In this document: positions 7,391 to 15,350 of the stretch, in pieces | Layout: every line of letters starts with the position of its first letter | Numbering within the stretch: the first letter of the stretch is position 1 | Assembly: GCA_017481065.1 (NCBI GenBank) | Contig: JAFUPT010000101.1 | Location: 35,510 to 99,509, forward strand | Length of the DNA stretch: 64,000 bases | Source of the DNA: Clostridia bacterium | Lineage (GTDB): Bacteria > Bacillota_A > Clostridia > Christensenellales > Aristaeellaceae | Reading direction: 5' to 3' | Position numbers and translations under genes: made by a program | The notes under the pieces: generated by a model | What the model was told of the DNA's origin: nothing | The model's input: only the letters and a program-made list of their open reading frames with translations | The model's database searches: none

Positions 7391-7744
7391 TCAGCGGATT
7401 TCCGTCACGCTGTATCCCAGCTTTTCCACGGCTTCCTTCAGAACTTCATCGGAAACCTCGGTGCTGTAAGATACCACAGCGGTCTTCTTTTTCAGGTTCA
7501 CCCGGCAGGCCACGCCATCCATGCGGTTCAGGATATTTTCCACCCGTGCCTGGCAATTTTCGCAGTGCATTCCCTCCACGGTGAGGATTTTCTCTCCCAG
7601 CTTGGGTTCAGTCAGTTCCTTTTTGCTGCGAATGGTGTTGCTTCCACTGCCGCAGCATCCGCCGCCCTTGAAATGCTTCCTTGCCCGCAGCACAGCCACG
7701 GCAATTACAACCACCAGTATCGCGATAATAATTACATTTTCCAT
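7391..7744 (-). CDS. Membrane-anchored heavy-metal-associated (HMA) domain protein
   Basis: A 117-residue protein. The first about 20 residues are a membrane helix (VIIIAILVVVIAVAVLRA), followed by a GGGCCGSG Cys-rich turn like that of FeoB-associated Cys-rich membrane proteins. Residues from about 52 form an HMA fold with the metal motif GMHCENCQARVE and the usual beta-alpha-beta-beta-alpha-beta length. It probably binds Cu(I) or a similar soft metal at the membrane. No P-type ATPase or feoB is adjacent, so the partner is unknown. It is convergent with the ECF gene and stands alone on its strand. Confidence 0.8.
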   Translation of the reverse strand: MENVIIIAILVVVIAVAVLRARKHFKGGGCCGSGSNTIRSKKELTEPKLGEKILTVEGMHCENCQARVENILNRMDGVACRVNLKKKTAVVSYSTEVSDEVLKEAVEKLGYSVTEIR

Positions 7745-7857
7745 ACGAGAATTCCGTCCTTTCAGTTAGTTTCCCCTAACACCTCAATTATAATGCTTTT
7801 CCCGGGAAAATGCAATATCCATCCGGTTTAGATGCGCTGCTTTTTATTCTTCAATGG

Positions 7858-7886
7858 TTGAACCCCCACCCGCTTCATGCTATAAT
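7858..7886 (+). promoter_or_regulatory. Sigma-A promoter, MATE-ttcA operon
   Basis: TTGAAC (7858-7863), a 17-base spacer and TATAAT (7881-7886) with an extended TGC before the -10. It is 29 bases upstream of the MATE start codon. Confidence 0.85.
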
Positions 7887-7915
7887 AAATGGAATTCACT
7901 TGACCGAGGTTTTCC

Positions 7916-9301
7916 ATGCAGAATGAATTTTCCCGCCGCGCCGCGCTGAAAACCATCGTGCTCCTCGCGTGGCCAACGGTGCTTGAACAGATACTCCAAA
8001 CCGCCGTGCAATATGTGGACACGGCGATGGTCAGCTCCATCGGCTCCCATGCGACCGCAGCCGTCGGCTCCACCACCACCATCAACTGGCTGGTGAACAG
8101 CTCCATCTCCGCGCTGAGCATCGGCTTTCTGGCCTATATATCCCGGGAACTGGGCGCGAAGAAGCCGGAGAATGCCCGCCGCGCCGCCGCCCAGGCCACG
8201 CTGGTCACCATCATCGTGGGCTTGCTCTTCACCATACTCGCGCTTGCGCTGAGCAGCGTGATTCCCGTATGGATGCGTGCAGACGCCTCCATACTCGAAG
8301 ATGCATCCCGCTATTTCTTCATCCTCTATGCACCGATGCTCTTCCGCACCGCAAATATCATGTTCGGCACCTGCCTGCGCGCTGCGGGCGACACCAAGCG
8401 GCCGCTGCTTGTAAACCTTGCGGTAAACCTGGTAAACATCGTGCTCAACTTCCTCTTTATCTACCCCACCCGCAGCCTGCGTATTTTCGGCATGGAATTC
8501 ACCATGTTCGGCGCGGGACTCGGCGTTGCGGGCGCCGCCCTCGCCAGCGCCATCTCCTTCGTGATCGGCGGCGTCGGCATGGCGGCGTCGGTATTCCGGC
8601 ATCCGCTGATTTCGCCCCGGGGCATCTCCATGCGCCCGGATGGTGAAATCCTCAAGCCCTGCCTGAAGGTAGCCCTCCCCTGCGCCCTCCAGCGCTTCGG
8701 AACCTCCTTCGGCTATGTGGCCTTCGCATCCATGATCAACGGTCTCGGCGCCATTGCCACAGCCACGCATTCCATTGCGAACACCGCGGAATCCGCCTTC
8801 TACATCCCCGGCTACGGCATGCAGACCGCTGCGGCCACCCTCGCCGGAAACTGCTACGGCGCGCGGGACAATGCCCGCATGAAGCGCCTCTGCCGCATGA
8901 TGATCGCGCTGGAAATCGCCCTGATGGCCCTTTCCGGAGCCGCGCTCTTCGCCGGTGCGGAGGTACTGATGAAGGCCTTCACCGATGAAATCGAGGTCAT
9001 CTCCCTCGGCAGTCGGGTGCTGCGCATGGTGGCGGTCACCGAGCCTGTATATGGCCTCGCCATCATCCTCGAAGGCATCTTCCAGGGCGTGGGTGACACC
9101 AAGAGCGCCTTCTTCTTCAACCTCGCCGGCATGTGGGGCGTGCGCATCCTCGGCACCTTCATCTGCCTGAAATTCTTCGGCATGGGCCTCGTCGCCGCAT
9201 GGGCATGCATGATCGCCCACAACATCCTCCTCGGCTCCCTGCTGCTCATCCGCTTCCTGCGGGGCGGCTGGAACCCGCTGAACCGGGAAATTAAGGTGTA
9301 A
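7916..9301 (+). CDS. MATE family efflux transporter
   Basis: A 461-residue polytopic membrane protein with about 12 hydrophobic helices in two similar halves. The start RRAALKTIVLLAWPTVLEQIL-x-TAVQYVDTAMVSSIG is the N-terminal MATE signature, and the second half repeats it (SIANTAESAFYIPGYGMQTA). MATE proteins export cationic drugs or metabolites with a Na+ or H+ gradient. The gene has its own promoter and is followed after two bases by the TtcA-like gene, so the two are co-transcribed. Its natural substrate cannot be told. Confidence 0.92.
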   Translation: MQNEFSRRAALKTIVLLAWPTVLEQILQTAVQYVDTAMVSSIGSHATAAVGSTTTINWLVNSSISALSIGFLAYISRELGAKKPENARRAAAQATLVTIIVGLLFTILALALSSVIPVWMRADASILEDASRYFFILYAPMLFRTANIMFGTCLRAAGDTKRPLLVNLAVNLVNIVLNFLFIYPTRSLRIFGMEFTMFGAGLGVAGAALASAISFVIGGVGMAASVFRHPLISPRGISMRPDGEILKPCLKVALPCALQRFGTSFGYVAFASMINGLGAIATATHSIANTAESAFYIPGYGMQTAAATLAGNCYGARDNARMKRLCRMMIALEIALMALSGAALFAGAEVLMKAFTDEIEVISLGSRVLRMVAVTEPVYGLAIILEGIFQGVGDTKSAFFFNLAGMWGVRILGTFICLKFFGMGLVAAWACMIAHNILLGSLLLIRFLRGGWNPLNREIKV

Positions 9302-9303
9302 AT

Positions 9304-10131
9304 ATGGAATTCTTCCAGGAAATCGAAAAAGCGCTCACTAGGCGCTACGGCAAAACCATCTGGCGGCCCTTCATGGCGGCCAACAAGGAATACCAGCTCG
9401 TGTGCGATGGCGACCAGATCGCCGTGTGCATCTCCGGCGGCAAGGACAGCATGCTGCTGGCCAAATGCATGCAGGAATTGAAAAAGCGCAGTCCCCTTCA
9501 TTTCGGGCTCCGCTTCCTCTGCATGGACCCCGGCTACACCCCGGAGAACCGCCGCCGTATCGAGGAAAACTGCGCCCTGCTGGGCATTCCCGTGGAATTC
9601 TTCGAAACGGATATCTTCGCCGCCATCGACCAGATGGACTGCAGCCCCTGCTATATGTGCGCCAAGATGCGCCGGGGCTACCTCTACCGCCGCGCCCAGC
9701 AGCTCGGCTGCAACAAAATCGCCCTCGGCCATCACTACGACGACGCCGTGGAAACCATCCTCATCAGCCTCATCTACGGCGGCCAGATCCAGGGCATGCT
9801 GCCCAAGCTCAGGAGCGACAATGTGCCCGGCATGCAGCTCATCCGGCCGCTCTACAAGGTACGGGAAGCGCAGATCATCGCCTGGCGGGATGAGAATCAT
9901 CTGCAATTCCTCAATTGCGCATGCAAGGTCACCCAGCGGGGCGAAATCCGCGCCGACGGCAGCTCCGATTCCAAGCGCGCAGAAATGAAAAACCTCGTGC
10001 GTCACCTCACCACCCTCAACCCGGACGCCGCCAAGAATATCTTCCGCAGCACCCATAATGTAAGCCTCGACAGCATGATACGCTGGAAGCACCATGGCGC
10101 AGAGCATAGCTTCTTGGAAGATTACGAATAG
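9304..10131 (+). CDS. TtcA-family ATP-dependent thiolase, tRNA 2-thiolation-like
   Basis: A 275-residue PP-loop ATPase. The ATP-binding motif is CISGGKDSMLLAKC, followed by a CSPCYMCAKMRRG segment with two cysteines that fit the iron-sulfur cluster and catalytic role of the TtcA group, and ALGHHYDDAVETILIS, typical of TtcA and relatives. TtcA makes 2-thiocytidine at tRNA position 32; other relatives modify other tRNA positions or small thiolated substrates, so the exact target is uncertain. It is immediately downstream of a MATE pump in the same operon and is followed by a strong terminator. Confidence 0.83.
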   Translation: MEFFQEIEKALTRRYGKTIWRPFMAANKEYQLVCDGDQIAVCISGGKDSMLLAKCMQELKKRSPLHFGLRFLCMDPGYTPENRRRIEENCALLGIPVEFFETDIFAAIDQMDCSPCYMCAKMRRGYLYRRAQQLGCNKIALGHHYDDAVETILISLIYGGQIQGMLPKLRSDNVPGMQLIRPLYKVREAQIIAWRDENHLQFLNCACKVTQRGEIRADGSSDSKRAEMKNLVRHLTTLNPDAAKNIFRSTHNVSLDSMIRWKHHGAEHSFLEDYE

Positions 10132-10160
10132 AAAGAGCACCCGATCGGGTGCTCTTTTTC
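10132..10160. terminator. Bidirectional terminator between ttcA-like and MATE genes
   Basis: AGAGCACCCGATCGGGTGCTCT is a near-perfect palindrome directly after the ttcA-like stop, flanked by AAA on the left and TTTTT on the right. It runs into the stop codon of the convergent MATE gene. Confidence 0.88.
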
Positions 10161-11487
10161 AATAATGATAATCCCTCCGCATGCGAATGAAGAAATATGC
10201 GGTTACGGCAAGCGACATCAGCTCCGCCGCGACAACGGACATCCACACGCCGTCCAGTTGGAAAACCATGGGCAGCAGAAGCACCGCCGCCACCTGGAAT
10301 ACCAGCGTGCGCAGGAAGGAAATTGCTGCGGAAACCAGACCGTTGTTCAGCGCCGTAAAGAAGGACGAGCCGAAGATGTTGAAGCCCATCACCAGGAAGG
10401 ACAGGGAATAGATCATGAACGCCCGCCGGGTCATATCCAGGAGTCCGGCGTCATATCCCACAAAAATCTTTGAAAGCGGCAGGGCGAGCAGCTCAGCAGC
10501 CACCGTGAGCGCAATTGCAAACATCGCCACCAGCTTCAGGCTCTTTTGATACATATTCCGCAGTTCGCCATGGTTGCGCGCGCCGAAATGATATCCTATG
10601 ATGGGCGCTGAACCGATGGAATAGCCGATAAAGATGGAAATGAAGATAAAATTCACATACATGATCACGCCGTAAGCCGCCACGCCATCCTCCCCGGCAA
10701 AGCGCATCAGCTGAAAATTGTAGAGCATGTTCACCAGCGACATGGAAATGTTGGTCATCATCTCCGAGGAGCCATTGGTACAGGTCTTGAGAAGCGCCCC
10801 ACCATCAAAACCGCAGCGGCCCAGGCGCAGGAGGCTTTGATTGGGCGTGGCGAAATAAATGAGCGGCACCAGACCGCCCACCACCTGGCTCAGGAAAGTG
10901 GCCGCAGCTGCGCCCGCCAGTCCCCAGCGGAACACCGCAACAAACAGCGCATCCAGCACAATATTCGTGCAGCCCGCCGCCACTGTGACAGCAAGGCCCA
11001 GCCGGGGCTTTTCGGCGGTAACCAGAAAACTCTGGAAGGTATTCTGCAGCATGAAGAAGGTGAGCGCCGGCATGATGATACCGCCGTACTCCATGCAATA
11101 TTCAAGCATCTCCCCCTCCGCGCCCAGCAGCCGCGCCACGGGCCGCAGGAAGATAAGGCCGAGAACAGTAAAGAAAATACCTGCCGCAATGGTGATGTAA
11201 ATCAGCATGGAAAAGAGGCGGTTTGCCCGCTTCCGGTCTCCCTCTCCGAGGGTCATGGCCACGAGAGCGCTGCCACCGGTGCCGATCATGAAGCCGATGG
11301 CGCTGAAGATCATCAAAAAGGGCATAATCAGGTTCAGCGCTGCAAAGGGAGTCTTGCCCACATAATTGGATACGAAAATACCATCCACCACGCCGTAAAT
11401 CGAGGTAAAAATCATCATGATGATCGAAGGCATGGTGAATCGGATCAGCTTTTTATAGGTAAAGTGGTCGGAAAGCTGGATTTTCAT
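10159..11487 (-). CDS. MATE family efflux transporter, MarR-linked
   Basis: A 442-residue MATE pump with 12 predicted helices. The N-terminal pattern FTMPSIIMMIFTSIYGVVDG followed by IFVSNYVG is typical of the MepA/NorM-like branch in Firmicutes. I start at the ATG at 11487, which has GCAGGAGGAATCC just upstream, rather than an earlier in-frame ATG that touches the marR stop. It follows marR by 14 bases, so expression should be controlled by that repressor. It is distinct in sequence from the MATE protein at 7.9 kb. Confidence 0.92.
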   Translation of the reverse strand: MKIQLSDHFTYKKLIRFTMPSIIMMIFTSIYGVVDGIFVSNYVGKTPFAALNLIMPFLMIFSAIGFMIGTGGSALVAMTLGEGDRKRANRLFSMLIYITIAAGIFFTVLGLIFLRPVARLLGAEGEMLEYCMEYGGIIMPALTFFMLQNTFQSFLVTAEKPRLGLAVTVAAGCTNIVLDALFVAVFRWGLAGAAAATFLSQVVGGLVPLIYFATPNQSLLRLGRCGFDGGALLKTCTNGSSEMMTNISMSLVNMLYNFQLMRFAGEDGVAAYGVIMYVNFIFISIFIGYSIGSAPIIGYHFGARNHGELRNMYQKSLKLVAMFAIALTVAAELLALPLSKIFVGYDAGLLDMTRRAFMIYSLSFLVMGFNIFGSSFFTALNNGLVSAAISFLRTLVFQVAAVLLLPMVFQLDGVWMSVVAAELMSLAVTAYFFIRMRRDYHY

Positions 11488-11501
11488 GGATTCCTCCTGC
11501 A

Positions 11502-11927
11502 TTAAAGGGATTTATACTTGCGTTCCATATCCGCACGATAGCGCTCCATCAGTTCCAGATGCATCCGCCTGTCCGCATCAGGCCATCCATCCAAAACTTC
11601 TTCCTCCGCGCGAATGATGGGCTCCACATGTTCCCGCACATATTTTTCACCGGTTTCGGTGAGACGCACATAGCAGTTCCTGCCCCTGCCGCGTTCCAGG
11701 AGAACGATATTCTGCCGCTCCAACTTGCGGATGGCGGAATTCACCGTCTGCTTGCTCAGCCCGTTGCAGCGCGCAATTTCGCTCAGGCAGCACCTCTCCC
11801 CGGATGTACACACCGTGTAGAGAATGGCCAACACACTATCCGACATGCCCATCTTTGCCGCGAAATCATGGTAAATCCCCATGGTGCCATTCATGATCTG
11901 TATCAGTTTATTCAGGCTTTGATTCAT
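11502..11927 (-). CDS. MarR-family transcriptional regulator
   Basis: A 141-residue winged-helix regulator. The recognition region CCLSEIARCNGLSKQTVNSA is followed by the wing RKLERQNIVLLERGRGRNCY, and helices for dimerisation flank it. The start at 11927 (ATG, GGGAG ten bases upstream) is preferred over a TTG two codons earlier. It is first in a two-gene operon with a MATE pump. A perfect 16-bp inverted repeat covers its own promoter, which strongly suggests autorepression and induction by a pump substrate. Confidence 0.9.
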   Translation of the reverse strand: MNQSLNKLIQIMNGTMGIYHDFAAKMGMSDSVLAILYTVCTSGERCCLSEIARCNGLSKQTVNSAIRKLERQNIVLLERGRGRNCYVRLTETGEKYVREHVEPIIRAEEEVLDGWPDADRRMHLELMERYRADMERKYKSL

Positions 11928-11947
11928 TTTCAATTATCTCCCGCAAA

Positions 11948-12002
11948 ACGCAAGTCCGAAATCATACTCATGTAGTATAGTACGATTTCGGACTTGCGTC
12001 AA
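11948..12002 (-). promoter_or_regulatory. marR promoter inside a 16-bp perfect inverted repeat (operator)
   Basis: ACGCAAGTCCGAAATC (11948-11963) and its exact complement (11984-11999) flank a 20-base centre. On the minus strand TTGACG (11997-12002) and TATACT (11974-11979) lie 17 bases apart, so the -35 overlaps one arm and the -10 lies in the centre. A MarR dimer on this repeat would block the polymerase. The same hairpin, followed by TTTT, could also end the upstream alarmone synthetase transcript. Confidence 0.75.
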
Positions 12003-12023
12003 TGATATATTCGGTTAAACGGT

Positions 12024-12740
12024 TCACTGCTGCACCAGATGCGGCGGCGGGTCCTCGTGGTCGCCCTCATCCATATCGTTTACCTGCTGGAGCGCCTTGA
12101 AGATTTCCTGCATCTTATAATCCGTTTCGGTGATCACATCTGCGCACTCCCGCAGTTGGTCCACAATCTGCTGGGAAACTTCCTCGGTATTCTTGTAGCG
12201 GATGCCATGCTCAAGGGTTGCCCAGAAGTCCATTGCGACGGTGCGGATTTGTATCTCCACCGGGGCATAGAGCTTGCCCTGGGACATATATACCGGCACA
12301 TCCACCACGATGTGCAGGCTGCGGTAGCCATTGGGCTTGGGATTCTTGATGTAATTCTTCTCGAGGATCAGGGAAATATCATCCTGCGCCAGCAAAAGAT
12401 CGGCGATGCGGTAGATATCATCCACATATCGGCAAACCACGCGCACACCAGCGATATCGTGCAGGTGCTTCTTTGCGCTGATGATGGAAACCGGCGCGCC
12501 CGTGCTGCGCAGCTTTTTGATGATGCTCGACAGGGATTTCACCCGCGTTTCGATGTGATGGATGGGATTGTGCCGGTTCCGGTAGGAAAATTCGCTGTCG
12601 AGGGTCTGGAGCCGCGCATCGATTTCCCGGATCGCCGCCGCATACACGCCGCGAATCTGGTTGTAATCCTTTCGCATGGCTTCCAGGGAATTTTCAAAAG
12701 GATCCAATTCCGCGAAGCGCTTATCGTTTACCATTTCCAT
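12024..12740 (-). CDS. Small alarmone synthetase, RelQ/YjbM-like (p)ppGpp synthetase
   Basis: A 238-residue protein with only the RelA/SpoT synthetase domain, like Bacillus RelQ (YjbM). Visible landmarks are the ATP-binding HIETRVKSLSSIIKKL segment, the DIAGVRVVCRYVDDIY motif with its catalytic acidic residue, NYIKNPKPNGYRSLHI and VEIQIRTVAMDFWATLEH. It would make pppGpp, ppGpp or pGpp from ATP and GTP or GDP without a hydrolase domain. The ATG at 12740 has AAGGAG ten bases upstream and lies inside the end of the CBS gene (20-base overlap), so the two are translationally coupled. Confidence 0.9.
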   Translation of the reverse strand: MEMVNDKRFAELDPFENSLEAMRKDYNQIRGVYAAAIREIDARLQTLDSEFSYRNRHNPIHHIETRVKSLSSIIKKLRSTGAPVSIISAKKHLHDIAGVRVVCRYVDDIYRIADLLLAQDDISLILEKNYIKNPKPNGYRSLHIVVDVPVYMSQGKLYAPVEIQIRTVAMDFWATLEHGIRYKNTEEVSQQIVDQLRECADVITETDYKMQEIFKALQQVNDMDEGDHEDPPPHLVQQ

Positions 12741-13476
12741 GTTCGGCAGTCTCCTTAATCGATGGGCTTTCATCGCTGAGCACATCCCACGGCGTCAGCA
12801 TGCATAGAAGCGGCTCCTCCGGCGCGCCCGTTTTGGTAACGAATACCGCGCTGAGCCGGCTGTTTTTTCGGGTAAATTTTTCAAAGGCATTGCGAACGCT
12901 CACAATCGAAGCATCCTCCGGCACAAACATGTACCTGTCTCCCGCCAGGCGGTCGAGGCGTATCTTCTCTCCCAACGCGGCGATCTTCGTCTCGCTGTTC
13001 ACGCTGTCCGGGCCATTTTCCGCCATGTAGTCAAACAGGCTCTTCACGCTGAACACGGCCACAATGCCGCCCCGCTCCTCCACAGGAACGTGGGAATAGC
13101 CGTTTTTCTGCATGTTCCGCATCACATGAATCACCCGGTCGTTCATATGCGCGCTGAAGATATCCTTCGCAGGCGTGCCGAATTCGCAGGCAAGCCTGGG
13201 CCTGCGCACATAGGAAATGATTTCCTCCAGGCGGTCCACCGTCTCTTGAGACGGCTCCACCACAGGCGCACCGCTTGTCCCTGCGTTGTGGCTCAGGATG
13301 TTGCGAATTTCACGCATCAAATCCAAATCCACCCGCACGGGCTCGGAATCCGCATCGCGGATATATTCGATCACCACGCTGGAGGAGGAAACCTTCTTCC
13401 CCTCATACCGCTTTTCCAGCAGGTTTTCCAGCACACGGTATTTTTGCAGGAACAATTCCGATCTCACTTTTATCAA
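12721..13476 (-). CDS. CBS-pair protein with HEPN-like N-terminal region
   Basis: A 251-residue protein of unknown function. Residues 1 to about 90 are helical and contain LMREIRNILSHNAG, whose R58-N-x3-H63 fits the Rx4-6H motif of HEPN domains. From about residue 100 two CBS motifs follow (DIFSAHMNDRVIHVMRNM and the region of VPEDASIVSVRNAFEKF), the usual module for binding adenosine nucleotides. I place the start at the TTG at 13476, which overlaps the dnaB stop (TTGA) just after AAGGAGG; a longer reading inside dnaB is unlikely. It sits between dnaB and an alarmone synthetase and overlaps both. Confidence 0.75.
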   Translation of the reverse strand: MIKVRSELFLQKYRVLENLLEKRYEGKKVSSSSVVIEYIRDADSEPVRVDLDLMREIRNILSHNAGTSGAPVVEPSQETVDRLEEIISYVRRPRLACEFGTPAKDIFSAHMNDRVIHVMRNMQKNGYSHVPVEERGGIVAVFSVKSLFDYMAENGPDSVNSETKIAALGEKIRLDRLAGDRYMFVPEDASIVSVRNAFEKFTRKNSRLSAVFVTKTGAPEEPLLCMLTPWDVLSDESPSIKETAEHGNGKR

Positions 13477-14846
13477 CGGGCCTCCTTGGCCTGCGGGGAA
13501 AGATCCATAAACCAGGTGTATTCGCCCTTCCATCCCAGCTTCACAGTTCCCAGGGAACCGTTTCTCTGCTTGGCGATGATCAGCTCAGCGATGTTCTTCT
13601 CCGCTGTATCAGGATTGTAATAATCCTCGCGATGCACGAACATAACCACGTCCGCGTCCTGCTCAATCGCGCCGGATTCACGGATATCTGAGAGCATCGG
13701 CCGGTGGTTGGAGCGGCCTGCGGGCGCGCGGGAGAGCTGCTGCAGCGCGATTACCGGCACACCCAGCTCAATAGCAAGGGCCTTGAGCGCGCGGGAAATC
13801 TGCGCAACTTCCTCCTGGCGGCTGCCGAAGCTGCCGGAAGCGCTCATCAGGGAGAGGTAGTCGATCATGATGATATCGAGGCCATGCTCCAGCTGCAATC
13901 TTCTCGCCTTGGAGCGTACCTGGGACACCGTGATGCCCGGCGTGGCGTCCACGAAGATGGAGGCCGGGCCGATGGAGATCATCGCGTCGCAGAGCTTGCC
14001 CCATTCGTCGTCTTCAATCTGGCCGCGTCGCACGCGCTGCATATCCACGCGGGCCTCGGTGCACAGCATGCGCATCGCCAGCTGCTCGGCAGGCATCTCC
14101 AGGGAGAATACCGCCGCCTTCTTGCCGGTGCGGATGGCCGCGTTTTCGATGAAGTTCATGCCGATACTGGTTTTGCCCATGGCCGGGCGGCCCGCGACGA
14201 GGATCATCTCGCCGGGATGGAAGCCGGTCAGTAGCTCGTCCAGCTCCGTATAGCCGGATTCCACGCCGTCTACCTTGCCGTGGTTCTTCACCAGCAATTC
14301 GATCTTTTCAAAGGTTTTGAGCAGCACCGGCTGAATGGGCTGCAGCTCCTCGCCGCCCTTGCGCATGGTGATATCGTAAATCTGCTTTTCCGCTTCCTCC
14401 AGTATCTCCTGGGTCTCGCGGTCGCCCGCGTAGCAGGCCTGCAAAATGTGCTCGGAAGCGGCGATCAGCTTGCGCAGCGTGGATTTTTCATCCACGATCT
14501 GGATGTATGCCCGGGCATTCACCGCAGAAGGCACGCTCCTGCTCAGTTCGATCAGGTAAGCTGCGCCGCCCACGCTGTCCAGCTTGCCCCGGCGGGTGAG
14601 CTCATCGTCAAGGGTGACGAGGTCGATGGGCCGCGCCGCAGTGGCGATGGTCTGCATCGCGGCGTAAATTTCCCGGTTGGCAGGATCATAAAAATCGCCG
14701 GGCTGCAGCGTTTCAATGGCAAGCAAAGCGGCCTCGCGCGAGCGAAGCATTGCACCCAATACGCTGCGTTCCGACTCCGGGTGGCAGGGCACATTCTGGC
14801 TTCCTGCCTGCGGGGCGCCTGCGGCGATATATCCTTCCATTTCCAT
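13473..14846 (-). CDS. dnaB: Replicative DNA helicase DnaB (DnaC in Bacillus)
   Basis: A 457-residue hexameric 5'-3' replicative helicase. The N-terminal primase-interaction domain starts near PCHPESERSVLGAMLRS. The RecA-like motor has Walker A AGRPAMGKTS, Walker B DIIMIDYLSLM and the DIRESGAIEQDADVVMFVHR segment that includes the arginine finger. GGAGG precedes two in-frame ATGs at 14846 and 14840; either could be used. It is downstream of rplI in the order found in Bacillus and upstream of the CBS gene. Confidence 0.97.
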   Translation of the reverse strand: MEMEGYIAAGAPQAGSQNVPCHPESERSVLGAMLRSREAALLAIETLQPGDFYDPANREIYAAMQTIATAARPIDLVTLDDELTRRGKLDSVGGAAYLIELSRSVPSAVNARAYIQIVDEKSTLRKLIAASEHILQACYAGDRETQEILEEAEKQIYDITMRKGGEELQPIQPVLLKTFEKIELLVKNHGKVDGVESGYTELDELLTGFHPGEMILVAGRPAMGKTSIGMNFIENAAIRTGKKAAVFSLEMPAEQLAMRMLCTEARVDMQRVRRGQIEDDEWGKLCDAMISIGPASIFVDATPGITVSQVRSKARRLQLEHGLDIIMIDYLSLMSASGSFGSRQEEVAQISRALKALAIELGVPVIALQQLSRAPAGRSNHRPMLSDIRESGAIEQDADVVMFVHREDYYNPDTAEKNIAELIIAKQRNGSLGTVKLGWKGEYTWFMDLSPQAKEAR

Positions 14847-14876
14847 TTTCCTCCGCTGTATGTAGCTTATAATTTC

Positions 14877-15329
14877 TTACTTGGCAGCGATCTTCACATT
14901 CACGATCAGCCGGGTGGAAATGCCCGCCATCAGCTTCAAATTGAAGAAATGCTGGCCGGCGTTCTTGATGGGCTCTTCAACTTCGATCTTGCGCTTGTCC
15001 ACATCAATCTTCAGCTGTTCCTTCATGGCGGAGGCGATCTGGTCGTTGGTCACGGAACCATAAATCTTGCCGTTTTCGCCGCCGCGCACGCTCAGCTGCA
15101 CAACCTTGCCCTTCAAATCGCGGGCCATCTTTTCAGCCTCAGCGCGCTTCACCTCTTCGCGGTGCTTGTCCGCGCTCTTGGCAGTGGCCACAGAATTCAG
15201 CGCCTCGGCAGTGGCCTCGCGGGCCAGCTTGCGGGGCAGCAGGAAATTGCGCGCATAACCATCCGAAATTTCAAGAACCTGATCCTTTTTGCCGGTACCC
15301 TTAATGTCCTGAAGCAGAATAACCTTCAT
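14877..15329 (-). CDS. rplI: Ribosomal protein bL9
   Basis: A 150-residue 50S protein of standard length. The N-terminal domain [20 protein letters not shown] and [14 protein letters not shown] matches the L9 signature, followed by the long connecting helix ([17 protein letters not shown]) and a C-terminal domain. It binds 23S rRNA and helps maintain reading frame. It lies between the yybS-like gene and dnaB on one transcript. Confidence 0.97.
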   Translation of the reverse strand: MKVILLQDIKGTGKKDQVLEISDGYARNFLLPRKLAREATAEALNSVATAKSADKHREEVKRAEAEKMARDLKGKVVQLSVRGGENGKIYGSVTNDQIASAMKEQLKIDVDKRKIEVEEPIKNAGQHFFNLKLMAGISTRLIVNVKIAAK

Positions 15330-15350
15330 TGCTTTATCCTCCCAAATATC

